In this document: piece by piece, positions 1-9,701 of the stretch
Layout: every line of letters starts with the position of its first letter
How positions within the stretch are numbered: position 1 is the stretch's first letter
From: Beauveria sp. NWAFU-1
Taxonomy: Eukaryota; Ascomycota; Sordariomycetes; Hypocreales; Cordycipitaceae
Direction: 5' to 3'
Assembly: GCA_024472245.1 (NCBI GenBank)
Contig: JANBXD010000001.1
Coordinates: forward strand, 4,092,001 to 4,156,000
DNA: 64,000 nt
Program-made: the position numbers and the translations under genes
The notes under the pieces: generated by a model
Database searches by the model: none
What the model was told of the DNA's origin: nothing
What the model saw: only the letters and a program-made list of their open reading frames with translations

Positions 1-15
1 CGCCAGCAATGTCGT

Positions 16-1641
16 CTAAATTGTGATGCCGCTCTGCCACCACTGACGCCCCGAATGCCATCGGAAGAGGTAATAGCCGTCCCAGCGCCAAATTGCGTCG
101 CCAGGGAAGCCAAATCCCGCCGCTCTGAATAGAGAGAGAGGCACAGCCTCCAGCAGGTACATGCCCATCGCAGCCATGTCGTCATTGAAGAAGTTTGCTG
201 TGCCATGGAGCCACAGAAATGTGAATAGCGCATTCCCAGCACGCCGCGTGATGATGCTGGCAGTTGGCAAGACCTTGTGCGCGAGGGAAGCGAGCTGCTG
301 CTGCACTATGATCCCTACAGCCTGCAGCAAGAAGAAAGCTGGCTGCCGCCAGAGCTTGGTCTGGGGCATGGACGACAGGCTCCCCGAGGCATGCAAGAGG
401 CCTGACACGACAAACGTGCTCAGCAGGGCCACGAGGTTCCCCGCGGCTGTGCCCTTGTGTATCCATCCATGCTTGACGAGGAACGCGGAAGGGCCCAGAA
501 ACTGCTGCCGAAAGGTTTGGTGCCACCAGGAGCCCCAAAATCCCTCGAGACCTCGGTCAAATACCTCGCCGAGAGAGCCAAAGGCAGAAGCATAGATCCA
601 GGGGACGTTTCGAGACGGGTTGCAGTGCAGATTAGCGCAGTAGTGAAGTATATCCACCAAGCTGTACGCCGCCGCCACGGCTGCAAAGGCGCCGGTGATG
701 GAAAACAGCTGTCGGTACGCTTCGAGACGCCACGGAGACAAGCTGGCCAAGTACCAGGGCAGGGCATACTCTACAGACTTTTCCCGACCAAAGACAAAAT
801 AGGGGTCCTTTGTCATGAATGTGCCGAGAAAATCCAGCATGAGATATGCCCCCATGAATAGCTTGAGCCGGTACCAGAGAAAGGCTGCGGGAGGATGCAA
901 GTATTCAAAACCGTGCTTGGTGACTGAGGGAACAGACGCTACATTGACCGGCTGTCCATCTTGTACGGGATTCGGCGTGTAGGGCCTGGGGATCACAGAG
1001 ATTGAGGTATTCCAGCCAGATCCGCGATAGCTGAGGACAAGATCTGCAGCCCAGCCCAGCCTGTCAAGCAAGGGTGCTTTAGACGGGAAGCGCTGCCAAA
1101 TGTAGCGTACATGTCGGCCATTTTCGAGGCGACTGACATTTCGCGATGCTGTGCCGTTTGCTCCACCTCGGAGCCGAATGTGCGATTTTGTGGCTGAGGT
1201 TTCTCGACCGGTAGCATGTTCTGGCGCGTCGCACTCGGCACAAGCTGCATCTTTCTCGCAGACCACTCTGATGATTCTGGCAGCATCACGCTGTGGGTTG
1301 GTCAAGATGATGTACTGGAAGCACAGCATGGTTCCATATGTCGACATGAGCCCCGAAATCACCGCCCACGCCACATGGATGCTCGACGCCCGCGCCGCCT
1401 GCTCGCAGTTGGCGAGGAAAGCTACCGCAAAGACGAGCCATCTCGAGCGGTAAAGCCAAGAACGGTTGTGGTGGGGAACGGCGATCCAAACAACCGGCAG
1501 AATGAGCGTGGTGACGAGAGCTTGGGGCAGGAGAATGTGGCGGCGATGCCCTTGTGCAACCTCGCGGAGAAAGGCAGCGCGGTAGCTGGCGAGAGCCAGT
1601 GGCACCAACGGACCGGGTGATGCCACGACGGGCTGTGCCAT
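16..1641 (-). CDS. MBOAT / wax-synthase-like membrane O-acyltransferase
   Basis: This is an uninterrupted 541-residue protein. Start: the ATG at 1641 has A at -3 and G at +4; the frame runs further upstream only to a GTG. It carries many hydrophobic segments. Near residue 375 the sequence GFWGSWWHQTFRQ, and about 40 residues later a His in a hydrophobic helix (VVSGLLHASG), match the wax-synthase-type MBOAT signature and its proposed catalytic His. In fungi such proteins include acetyltransferases of terpenoid and trichothecene pathways (Tri7-like) and many of unknown substrate, so transfer of an acyl group to an alcohol inside an ER-type membrane is inferred and the substrate cannot be read. 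No intron is needed. The next gene on the same strand is a zinc-cluster regulator about 1.6 kb upstream, which is compatible with, but does not prove, a secondary-metabolism context. Confidence 0.72.
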   Translation of the reverse strand: MAQPVVASPGPLVPLALASYRAAFLREVAQGHRRHILLPQALVTTLILPVVWIAVPHHNRSWLYRSRWLVFAVAFLANCEQAARASSIHVAWAVISGLMSTYGTMLCFQYIILTNPQRDAARIIRVVCEKDAACAECDAPEHATGRETSATKSHIRLRGGANGTASRNVSRLENGRHVRYIWQRFPSKAPLLDRLGWAADLVLSYRGSGWNTSISVIPRPYTPNPVQDGQPVNVASVPSVTKHGFEYLHPPAAFLWYRLKLFMGAYLMLDFLGTFMTKDPYFVFGREKSVEYALPWYLASLSPWRLEAYRQLFSITGAFAAVAAAYSLVDILHYCANLHCNPSRNVPWIYASAFGSLGEVFDRGLEGFWGSWWHQTFRQQFLGPSAFLVKHGWIHKGTAAGNLVALLSTFVVSGLLHASGSLSSMPQTKLWRQPAFFLLQAVGIIVQQQLASLAHKVLPTASIITRRAGNALFTFLWLHGTANFFNDDMAAMGMYLLEAVPLSLFRAAGFGFPGDAIWRWDGYYLFRWHSGRQWWQSGITI

Positions 1642-2566
1642 TGTTTTCTTGCCTCTTTTTCTTTTGTCAAAGGTATTGGTGGCCGTGTCGGCGCGCACAC
1701 ACGATGGGGGCCACGAAGCAAAAGTTGCAATAAGATGGCTGATATGGATCCGCTAGTCGATGACGATCGGCCTGTGGGGAAAATCGCGAATGTGCCGAGA
1801 GTAGAGTTGGCTAATTGAGTAATCGTCTTGCTCCAACCACGAGCACAGGCAGTAGAAAGCAAGCGAAGCCCAGTGGTGATTCAGGAGATGACTTTTCTGC
1901 ACGACAGAGCCCAACCTCGCTCACGGCGCGTCCTGGACCAAGAGTGTCGACGGTGTTGTCGATGGCCTCGAGGGCTCGACCGGACTTGTAGGCCACGGAC
2001 GGTCGCTGATTGTAGGCTTTGTAGGTGAGATGCAATTTTGCGGGCTGTGAGGGATTGCTTGTAGATGGAGAGGTGAGTTGCCCAAGTTGATGTGCAGGCG
2101 GACACTTGGTGGCAAGTGGGGAGGAAATGTGCTCACCTGTGCTTGCAAGTGAGACAGACAAACGCCATACATGAAATTACGAGTATGAATGATGACTATA
2201 TGCCGTTATAGAGCTAACGGGGAAGAACAAGCTTAAAATTGAGCGAATAGAAGGGCAGATGTAGCTGCCGATTGTTTTACAGCCGACCTGGGATATTTGT
2301 GGTCGCTAACAGTAAGTTGGCGAGGCTGTGGATAGATAATACGGTTATATATTGTCAGGTGGGTGATGAAACATAATGTCGTTGTACTAAGATAAATTGA
2401 AGTTGATGCTTGTCGATTAATTATAAATGATTCTCTGTTCTGTAGTTGATTTTTTATCACTGTTGTTGTTGTACTTGTGTCTTGTTGCCAACCCTTTACT
2501 ATGGTGGGTGGACTGTTACGTCCCAACGATGGGATAACGATACTGTAATAATACTTTGTTTGAATT
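1642..2566. other. Spacer without recognisable gene
   Basis: This is the upstream region of the acyltransferase gene, presumably holding its promoter. Short open frames exist on both strands, but none resembles a known protein. The part from about 2230 is AT-rich with repeated TTGTTG/CAACAA triplets and leads into the inverted repeats next to the tRNA gene. Confidence 0.6.
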
Positions 2567-2601
2567 GACAGCGAACCTGTTCAAGCGGCAGGTTCGCTGT
2601 C
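2567..2601. repeat. Perfect 13-bp inverted repeat (hairpin)
   Basis: GACAGCGAACCTG at 2567-2579 is followed after 9 bases by its exact reverse complement at 2589-2601. It lies 33 bp from the larger foldback element and may belong to the same relic. No function is known. Confidence 0.8.
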
Positions 2602-2633
2602 AGGCATCAGAGCTTAACTCCAGTACCCGGCGG

Positions 2634-2805
2634 GCGCCTTTTGCCTTTATATAGGTTATCCCCCGGCGTTAAATAATACAACAACAACAACTGATGTCTT
2701 GTTGCTCTAGTTCTTGATACTTTGTACAAGATGGCTAATGACTGTCTTCCATTGCTGTTGTATTATTTAACGCCCGGAAATATCCTATGTAAAGGCAAAA
2801 GGCGC
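2634..2805. repeat. 172-bp foldback (long inverted-repeat) element
   Basis: The arm at 2634-2685 and the reverse complement of 2754-2805 match at about 46 of 52 positions. Both begin GCGCCTTTTGCCTTTA and both include GGCGTTAAATAATACAACA or a near variant. The spacer is 68 bp. The right arm ends exactly where the A-run serving as Pol III terminator of the tRNA gene begins. This geometry resembles a small non-autonomous (MITE/foldback-like) element, but I see no target-site duplication immediately outside the arms and no coding capacity. Confidence 0.7.
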
Positions 2806-2811
2806 AAAAAA
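2806..2811 (-). terminator. Pol III T-run terminator of tRNA-Val
   Basis: Six T on the minus strand begin three bases after the discriminator base, the normal position for RNA polymerase III termination. The run directly abuts the foldback arm. Confidence 0.75.
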
Positions 2812-2814
2812 GTG

Positions 2815-2888
2815 TGATCCCGCCCGGGCTTGAACCGGGGACCTTCTCGGTGTTAACGAGATGCCATGACCAACTAGACCACGGGATC
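2815..2888 (-). tRNA. tRNA-Val (anticodon AAC)
   Basis: The 74-nt minus-strand cloverleaf has a fully paired 7-bp acceptor stem (GATCCCG with CGGGATC) and discriminator A. The anticodon stem TCTCG/CGAGA encloses the loop TTAACAC, giving anticodon AAC for the Val codon GTT. The T arm CCCGG-TTCAAGC-CCGGG is perfect. There is no intron. The plus-strand A6 at 2806-2811 gives a T6 Pol III terminator just after the 3' end. CCA is not encoded, as usual for a eukaryotic nuclear tRNA. Confidence 0.95.
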
Positions 2889-3280
2889 TGAATGCTTGGA
2901 TTCTTATTCGATACTGTCTTCCATTGCAAAGTGGTACAAGATTCTCGACACCAGTCAACCCAAGAGATCCTTCAAGACTTTCGGTCATAACAACGGCAAG
3001 CCGCTTACTGTCGCGTAGCTGAGCGGATGGAACATGAACTTGGTCCGAGTTGCAATAGCCAGGTGTCTTGCAATCCGATTTCGCCGCAGCCTTGGAATAT
3101 TCTCTAAACTGACACTATACACAATGGAAATTGCCAAATGGCTCTCATGTGTAAAACAAACGCGCTATTCATGTGCAGTGTTCCCATGATATCGTAAATG
3201 AGTGGACAATGCCGGCCAAGACACAACAGCTGAAGATATCCAGCCTAGCACATTAGACTCCAAATGTCCACCCCCCCGCC
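2889..3280. other. Spacer upstream of tRNA, downstream of the zinc-cluster gene
   Basis: No gene is seen. The 15-mer ACTGTCTTCCATTGC at 2913-2927 repeats 2741-2755, so the tRNA and the right foldback arm lie between two direct repeats. The segment from about 3100 is presumably 3' flank of the transcription factor gene. Confidence 0.55.
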
Positions 3281-4894
3281 CTAAGCAATAACGAGGCTAT
3301 TCAAGGCCAAACGGGCAACCTCGAGTACTCGGACGCAGTTCCTGTCTTCTGGCTTACAGCTGCGCGGCGTCATCATGTAGTGTCTGTGCGGCGGCAACGT
3401 GCCCGCGGCGGCGCACGCGTCCACCAGCTCGTGGCGCTTCTGGCTGCGCTCGTCGAGCGCGGCCACGACCTCGCCTAGGCCCATCGCACCAGACGACGTC
3501 CCGCCCGCCGAGCTCCCCTCCTTGTTGCCGTAGACATCGAGCCTGATGACGGCCAGCATGATCCGGCGCCAGTCGTGCGGCTCGAGCTCCGCGTTGTCGC
3601 AGTCCGCCAGCTCGGCAGGGAGCCAGCGTCCACCGCCATCGGCACCGCCACCGACGGCTTGATGGCGGTCCCAGAGACCGCCCAGCTCGCGCACGGAAAG
3701 AGGAATGCGGCGGCCCTGCTGCGTCGCCAGGCCGCACTCGCGGTCAATCATCTCAACCATGGCCGTGTACGCGTTGCAGGCCGAGGGCACGAGCGTCGCG
3801 AGCAGCATCATGTTCTGAAAGGCCTGCATCGGCGGGGGCTTGGACACGTCCAAGAGGTCGCACGAGCACACCTTGCAGGTGACGACGCCCTGCGCAACCC
3901 TGGACGCGTGCCGGGCGACGCGCATCGCGGCGCACACCTCCCGGGGCAGGTTCGCCAGGGACTCGAGGGCCATGTAGAGCGCGGAGAGGCACGGGCAAGA
4001 CACGGTGGGGATCGGGTGCAGAAGCTCGGAACCGCCGGCCGGGGGAGCGTACCCTTGCGATCCTGGCTGCGCGGCGGCGGCTGCGGCTCTCGCGCGGTGA
4101 GGCGGGGGCGAGAAGGAGGGTTCCGAGTGAAAGGGCGTGTGCGAGCCGACAGAGAGATCGGGCGTCGCGATAAAGGCGTCGTGTCTGTCGGTGCGCGGGG
4201 CCGCCGCAAAGACGGGGTCGAGAAAGGACAGGTCGTTGTAGGCGGCGGCGCCGATGCCGTCGTGGGCCATGGGCAGCGTTCCGTGAAAGTCTTGCGTCGC
4301 CGATGCGCACTCGGCCTGCGAGGCGGGCGTCAGGCCGATGCCCTCTTGGTAGTAGCCGGGGAGGAGGTCGAAAAAGGCCATGTCGGGCGTGCTGGCCTGG
4401 TGGTCCAGAAAGTCCAATGTGTGGTCGGCGAATGACGGCGCGGGCGGCGACGTCGCACTCTGCGGAAAGGAGCGAATCTCGGGCCCTGCGGCAGATGGAG
4501 CCGACGAAGAGGCGCTGCGGCTGCGCTGCATACCCGGCGAAGATGATGCGCCACGGCGCCGCGAGGCCGGTGCCTGCTGAGCGGCATCGGGCTCATCCGC
4601 CGGGCGTTTGCGTGGCCTTCCCATCGGCTTTTGCGGCGAGTAGTAGCAGCGGATGCTTTCGCGACGGCAGCGCGCGCAGCCATCGGCTTCCTTGGAGCAG
4701 GCAAGTTTGCGGGAGCCTACAGAGGAGAGACAGAAGAGCCTCTTTGTTAGCATTGTGTGCGGGCAGCCTGATGGGAGTGAATGGGAGAGATACGTACGGC
4801 ACTCGTCGCAGGCCCGATGTTTAGGGACATGGCCCGAGGCGGCAGCAGGTTTGGTACCGACCATGCTTTTGATCCTGGCAGGCGAAATTGGCAT
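3281..4894 (-). CDS. Zn(II)2Cys6 zinc-cluster transcription factor (AflR-like architecture)
   Basis: Two exons (4798-4894 and 3281-4716) encode 510 residues. The 81-nt intron 4717-4797 (GTACGT...TGTAG) is a multiple of three without a stop. After splicing, the N-terminus reads CDEC, then RSRKLAC, ADGC, ARC and IRC: the six-Cys binuclear zinc cluster of fungal regulators. It is followed by a basic linker (GRPRKRP) and a long Ser/Pro/Ala-rich middle. The C-terminal third is rich in Cys and hydrophobic helices (SCPCLSALYMALESL, VTCKVCSCDLL), a layout seen in AflR-type pathway regulators. It should act in the nucleus as a DNA-binding activator; its targets cannot be deduced. The nearest protein gene downstream is the MBOAT acyltransferase. 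Confidence 0.85.
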   Translation of the reverse strand: MPISPARIKSMVGTKPAAASGHVPKHRACDECRTYLSHSLPSGCPHTMLTKRLFCLSSVGSRKLACSKEADGCARCRRESIRCYYSPQKPMGRPRKRPADEPDAAQQAPASRRRGASSSPGMQRSRSASSSAPSAAGPEIRSFPQSATSPPAPSFADHTLDFLDHQASTPDMAFFDLLPGYYQEGIGLTPASQAECASATQDFHGTLPMAHDGIGAAAYNDLSFLDPVFAAAPRTDRHDAFIATPDLSVGSHTPFHSEPSFSPPPHRARAAAAAAQPGSQGYAPPAGGSELLHPIPTVSCPCLSALYMALESLANLPREVCAAMRVARHASRVAQGVVTCKVCSCDLLDVSKPPPMQAFQNMMLLATLVPSACNAYTAMVEMIDRECGLATQQGRRIPLSVRELGGLWDRHQAVGGGADGGGRWLPAELADCDNAELEPHDWRRIMLAVIRLDVYGNKEGSSAGGTSSGAMGLGEVVAALDERSQKRHELVDACAAAGTLPPHRHYMMTPRSCKPEDRNCVRVLEVARLALNSLVIA

Positions 4895-7800
4895 AATAAA
4901 TGGCGGTTACAAAAGGTCGATGAAAAAAGGTTGGAAGCAATTCGGAATGGGCGGTGCTTCGGTGGGCGTGACGAGGCTAATGACCATGTAAGGTGCGCTG
5001 CTGACAACGGCCCACGTCTGCCCGGTGATATGCGGTGGTGGGCTGGGCGCTGACTTTGAGCTAGTTTTGCGACGGCGCGATTGGCGGAAGCTTGGCGAGC
5101 GAGAGCAAATCGCGCGACTAGATGGTGGTGGACAGAGGTTATTCGAGAATCGGTCAAAAAAGTGAGTGAATAGCAAAGCAGGACAGAAGGGTGGTGGACA
5201 TTATAAACCAGCTCATAATTGCTGCCGTGGCAGAAAAGAAGGCTGGCACAGTGGCTCCGAGAGTTCGGTGGTGGGATGGATGGTAGTGGAGTATACACGT
5301 CTGCATTGCTTCAAGGCCATGATAGGTTGCCTTGCCGGATATACCATCTGAATGTAGTAGCTGAGGAGAATAGCGCTTCTTTCGCTTCTGCCTATCACGC
5401 TCTTCGCAGGGGCAGGGGGGATTGCTCAATACGCCCAAAGGTCAACTGGTGTGGGCATGCCGGGGGCGTCGGTTATGGACAACTGACAACAAGATGAACC
5501 CTCCTTCTCGAAACAACTGTCCAGAGTTCCGCGAGGGCACAATACGATGGGCCATGGCTTTCATCAGGCTGCCTATTTCGAGTGCGGGTGAGGGGGAGTG
5601 GGCGTCTGGATGTTTGGTGACCTGTTGGGTTGGTGGAAGAACAACAGCCCCCGAAGCTGAGGTTGCCTTGCTCGATAAACTAGCTCGATTGGGCAAGGCC
5701 CCGCCGCAGACGAGAAAAGAGGGGTGGCTGCTAATTTTAGGGCTGCGGCTATGTATTTTGGTCATGGAATTCAAGGCCACGGGCGATGCGGCGGTGGCGA
5801 GCGCCAATTTCAAAAGAGGCTTCCGGTGAGAATCTGCTTGAATGTGGTGCCTCTTGGAGCTGTGTCTCCTGTGAGAATCCACCAGACTAGACGTGGCTGG
5901 GCACAGAAGTTGTTGAATGAGACAAGGCGGTGCCGATTCAGCCGAGCCAGACTAAGACGGCGCACTTGTCAAACCAGCAGTCACCCACTTCTGTCGAGCA
6001 TAAGAAGGAGAAGAACCCAAAGTCTTGGTTATAATACGCCGTCCAAGTCTTCTCTTTTAGGCTCGTCGCGGGCGTTTCAATTCGCAGGAGCCTTGTTGAA
6101 ACGGGCAGATTATTATTCAAGTCCCCCCCCCCCTGCTCTATTGGAAGTCGGGCAGCACCGAGCTAGCCCAGCCCGACCAATGGCGATGGAGTTGGGCAAG
6201 CCTCGCCCTGCACCAGTGTTGGCTCACCTTGACTGATTCATCGGCGGCCCCGCATGTACGAGCGGCTTTGTAAATAGGTTAGAATAAAAGGTGCTCGTTG
6301 TCGGTTCTAATGCAGTAGAACTGACGAGGATTGGCTAAACGCTCTTGACATTTAGTCGCGGTGCCGTATTATTAGCAAGGCTTCCTGTAGGCCCCCCCAG
6401 ACTATAATAGCAGATCTGCATGTATAATACGAGCACGGGAACGTGTACTGCAGTCTGCAGGGCCCATGACGGCGATTGTTAATTGTATTGTACGTACCGC
6501 TGCAAAAGCAAGGACTCACTGAAGCCTTTGTCCGCAGATCGCTCCCACTTCACGGCCCCCCCGCCCCGAAAGCACCGTAACGTGGTCCACGTACCATGGC
6601 ATGACCAGTAGTAGAGAACTCCGGCGTCTGATCGCGCGTGCCCAACCAATTCCAATTTCAATTTCCTCGCAGCCAGCATCCTAAATGTGCACCTTAAAAT
6701 TCATGCCTTTAAAAGTAGTTACACGACCGCAAGGCGTCATTGACATGACCGAGTAGGGAACGAGTTGCTCGGGTCGGCCTTGACTTCCCGGGCCCGACTT
6801 CTTTTCCGTACAACCTCAAGCTGGCAGTTAACCTGCATTAGCGGCCCCCACAAGGCACGGAAACGCCCCGCAGCGGCCACAACCCCCCCTGCTCCAGATT
6901 TCAGGCCGCGGACCACTTGGTGTCTCTGGCGACGTGCTAGCGTTGCGAGGAGAATCACAAGGCCATTTATTCGTTCAACTTTGCAGAAAGAGCCTAGTCC
7001 CCTGAGAGGCAAAGGATCATGAGTGTGCTTATTGAGCCGCTCATGTAGGGCATGGCGGCGTGATATTATCCACTCAATCATACCCCAGATAAAATGATGG
7101 ACCGAGACGATTTGACCATGTATTTCTTGACCGGATATTGTGTGGGGGGGTAACTAGCATAATCATGATTGAGCCACTCAATTACTTGACAACAGCAGCC
7201 CCCCCCACCTGTAATCGTTCTTTTAGCTTATACTATTTTTAAAAATATTTATTTTTAACTTTAAACATATAAGCAGTCAAGTAAGTCTCCAACTTAGATT
7301 GAGTTGGCTCTTTTATGAATCGGCCGCTTATTTACGCCCTGATTAGTGACTTGATCCTGATGACTGGCTTAAGTATCCTGCAGCATGAGGATCTGATAAA
7401 AGCCGACTTCAAACCCTATGCGTATGCAGATTAACATTTGAAACTCAAAAGCGAAACATGCAAGCGATGGGAAAGAGGACAATTCAAAAGGCGAAAATTA
7501 TGTCGAATAGACATTCGTCACAACAAGCCAAGATCAAGTAGTACACACCAACTATCCAGATTTGGCGCAGCAGTCGATCTCTGCGTAACACGAAACGCTG
7601 GCCTCGGAAATCAAATGCGGAGACTTGCTCGGACTTTGAGCCAGCGTCTGGTCGATGCCTTCAGTCCTGCCATCGCGAAAACCCTCACCCCTATGAACGG
7701 ATCAACTTGATTCCTTTGTCAGCCAAGTTCAGCTTGTTGATTGAATAATGACTTTGATTGGCTTAGCTGAACCATTCTTGATGCCGATCTGCCGCATTAT

Positions 7801-7951
7801 GAAACTGTTGCCTTCGATCCAAGGCAGCCCCCCTCCCCAACCGCACCGAAGTTCGGATGATGGGAGTAGTAGTTACCATTCCAGACACATTGACACCGTA
7901 CACAACAAACGAGACCGAGTTACACTGAGCGAAATCTATCAATTATCCACC
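4895..7951. other. 3-kb spacer without recognisable gene
   Basis: This is the common upstream region of the zinc-cluster gene (-) and the RBR ligase (+). Several open frames of 90-170 codons exist but lack domain similarity or consistent coding character. Homopolymer C runs occur (for example 6123-6133), and 7220-7265 is strongly AT-rich. I see no transposon ORF, tRNA or rRNA. Promoters of both genes must lie here, but I cannot place them. Confidence 0.55.
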
Positions 7952-9323
7952 ATGGCTTACCCAATCGACATTGCAAGTCTCGATTTGATTGCAAGACTAC
8001 AACTGGAGGATGCAGAGAGCTTGCTCAAAGGCAAACATGCTGCTGGCACCTGGCCGGATGCTGAATATGCAGCTCAATTGTTCAGGGATGAGCTCGAGCA
8101 AATCCGCATCTCCGTTGCTGACAATGCCATGTGTCGCAGCATTGCTGCAGCAGTGCTGGCGGATAGTGACGCCATTCAATCCAGCCTCAACGAAGAACAG
8201 CAGGCTAATTGCGACAGAGAGTATGCGGCAATTCTGAACTCGATGAATCCTGACTCGGACGATGTTGACTTGACGGACGTTTCGCCGTACAAATCCTCAT
8301 CAGCGCCGCATATTGACGACGAGATGATGGGGAAACTCGCCATCATGTTCGTCGATGATGGCGAGTTACCCGGCCGTGCTTCGAATGCTGTTCGGGGTGA
8401 ATCATCGTCACAAGGGGCAAAGGCAGGAAGATACGGCACGCGACACTGCATCAGCTGCGAGGAATACGTATCTTACCTTGACTCTGTTCGTTGCCCCTGC
8501 TCCCATGACTACTGCCGCACCTGTATCACAGGCGTGTTTGAGGCCGCGATAAGCGACGAATCTCTTTTCCCCGCTCGATGCTGTCGTCAAGCCATCCCTC
8601 TTGGGTTGAATCAGATCTTCATCCCGGCCGAGCTGGCAGAAAGATACCGTGCAAAGGAGGTCGAGTACGGCACACTCAATCGAACATACTGCCACCACTC
8701 TTCCTGTTCGACCTTTGTTCCGCCGCAGTTTATTCGAGGTCGTATGGCGGCCTGTGTCAAGTGTCACAGCCGCACGTGCACGGATTGTAAAAGGGCGGAC
8801 CACCCGGGGGACTGTCTCCCTGATGCAGCAACGCTGGATGTGCTTCGACTGGCAAACGCTCGCGGCTGGCAGCGATGCTCCTCCTGCCATCACGTGGTGG
8901 AGCTGAGCACTGGCTGTAACCACATCTGTGAGTTTGGGGAGGAAAAGGCGTTTGTCCAACTAGAAAGGTATTCTAACTTCCATGATAGCTTGTCGCTGCG
9001 GTGCTCAGTTTTGTTACGTTTGCGGAGAAAAGTGGAAGACTTGTGGTTGTGATCAGTGGCATGAAAACAGGCTGCTAGATCGTGCCAATACTGTTGTAGA
9101 TCGAGATGTGGATCGAGAAATGGATGACGCGGAACGAGCAGTTCGAATGGATCAAGAACAGCAAAACTTGCGAGACCATCACGAATGTCGGCATGAGACC
9201 TGGAGACAACAGCCAGGGGCCTTTCAGTGCGAGGAATGCCTGAATTATCTTCCTCAGTACATTTATGAATGTGTTCGCTGTCGAATCCTGGCTTGTCGAA
9301 CATGCCGACTCCACCGACTCTGA
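7952..9323 (+). CDS. RBR (RING-IBR-RING2) E3 ubiquitin-protein ligase
   Basis: Two exons (7952-8927, 8989-9323) are joined across the 61-nt intron 8928-8988. The ATG at 7952 sits in CCACCATGG; an earlier in-frame ATG at 7748 would add 68 unconserved-looking residues. RING1 (CISCEEYV...CPCSHDYCRTC) is followed by an IBR with Cys pairs (YCHHSSC, CVKCHSRTCTDCK) and a RING2 (CSSC...GCNHISCRCGAQFCYVCG). The Cys after GCNHIS is the expected catalytic Cys that accepts ubiquitin from E2, and the intron falls just before its codon. A further Cys-rich tail (CEECLNYL...CVRCRILACRTC) ends the protein. RBR ligases of this lineage-expanded fungal type mostly lack assigned substrates. Confidence 0.88.
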
Positions 9324-9701
9324 TTCACTTCTGGTGCGGATCGGATATGGCGATGCAGATCGAGTCGACCGGGACTAGATTGTGGAAGTGAACAAAGATA
9401 CGGGAAAGTAACATGGAAGAATCTCAATGTTTTCCATTATTCTATGCCTAATGCAATTTTCCCCCATTAAAAAAGGCTTGCAGGCTTCAAGTAGTGTAAA
9501 AACCAAACCCATGCCCAAATATGCTGAATTCCGTACGCCGACTCCAGACACAATGTGTCAAATGCAGACCAACAACCAACTACCAGGACAAAACTATGCA
9601 ACAAACAACGCCATAATGAGAAAGCATTACCGCAATAAACCATACTATAAATTTGGCCTTGGACCGTCAACAACTCACACGTCCTTCATGAGGACCGTCA
9701 A
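9324..9701. other. Convergent 3' spacer
   Basis: This lies between the stops of the RBR ligase (+) and the uncharacterised gene (-), and presumably holds both 3' untranslated regions. I see no gene in it. Confidence 0.6.

Noticed and set aside
2511..2550. TGTTACGTCCCAACGATGGG-like sequence that resembles an LTR start
   Set aside because: No second copy, primer-binding site or retroelement coding sequence in the window.
3575..4435. 286-codon plus-strand frame
   Set aside because: An Arg/Gly-rich shadow of the zinc-cluster gene on the other strand.
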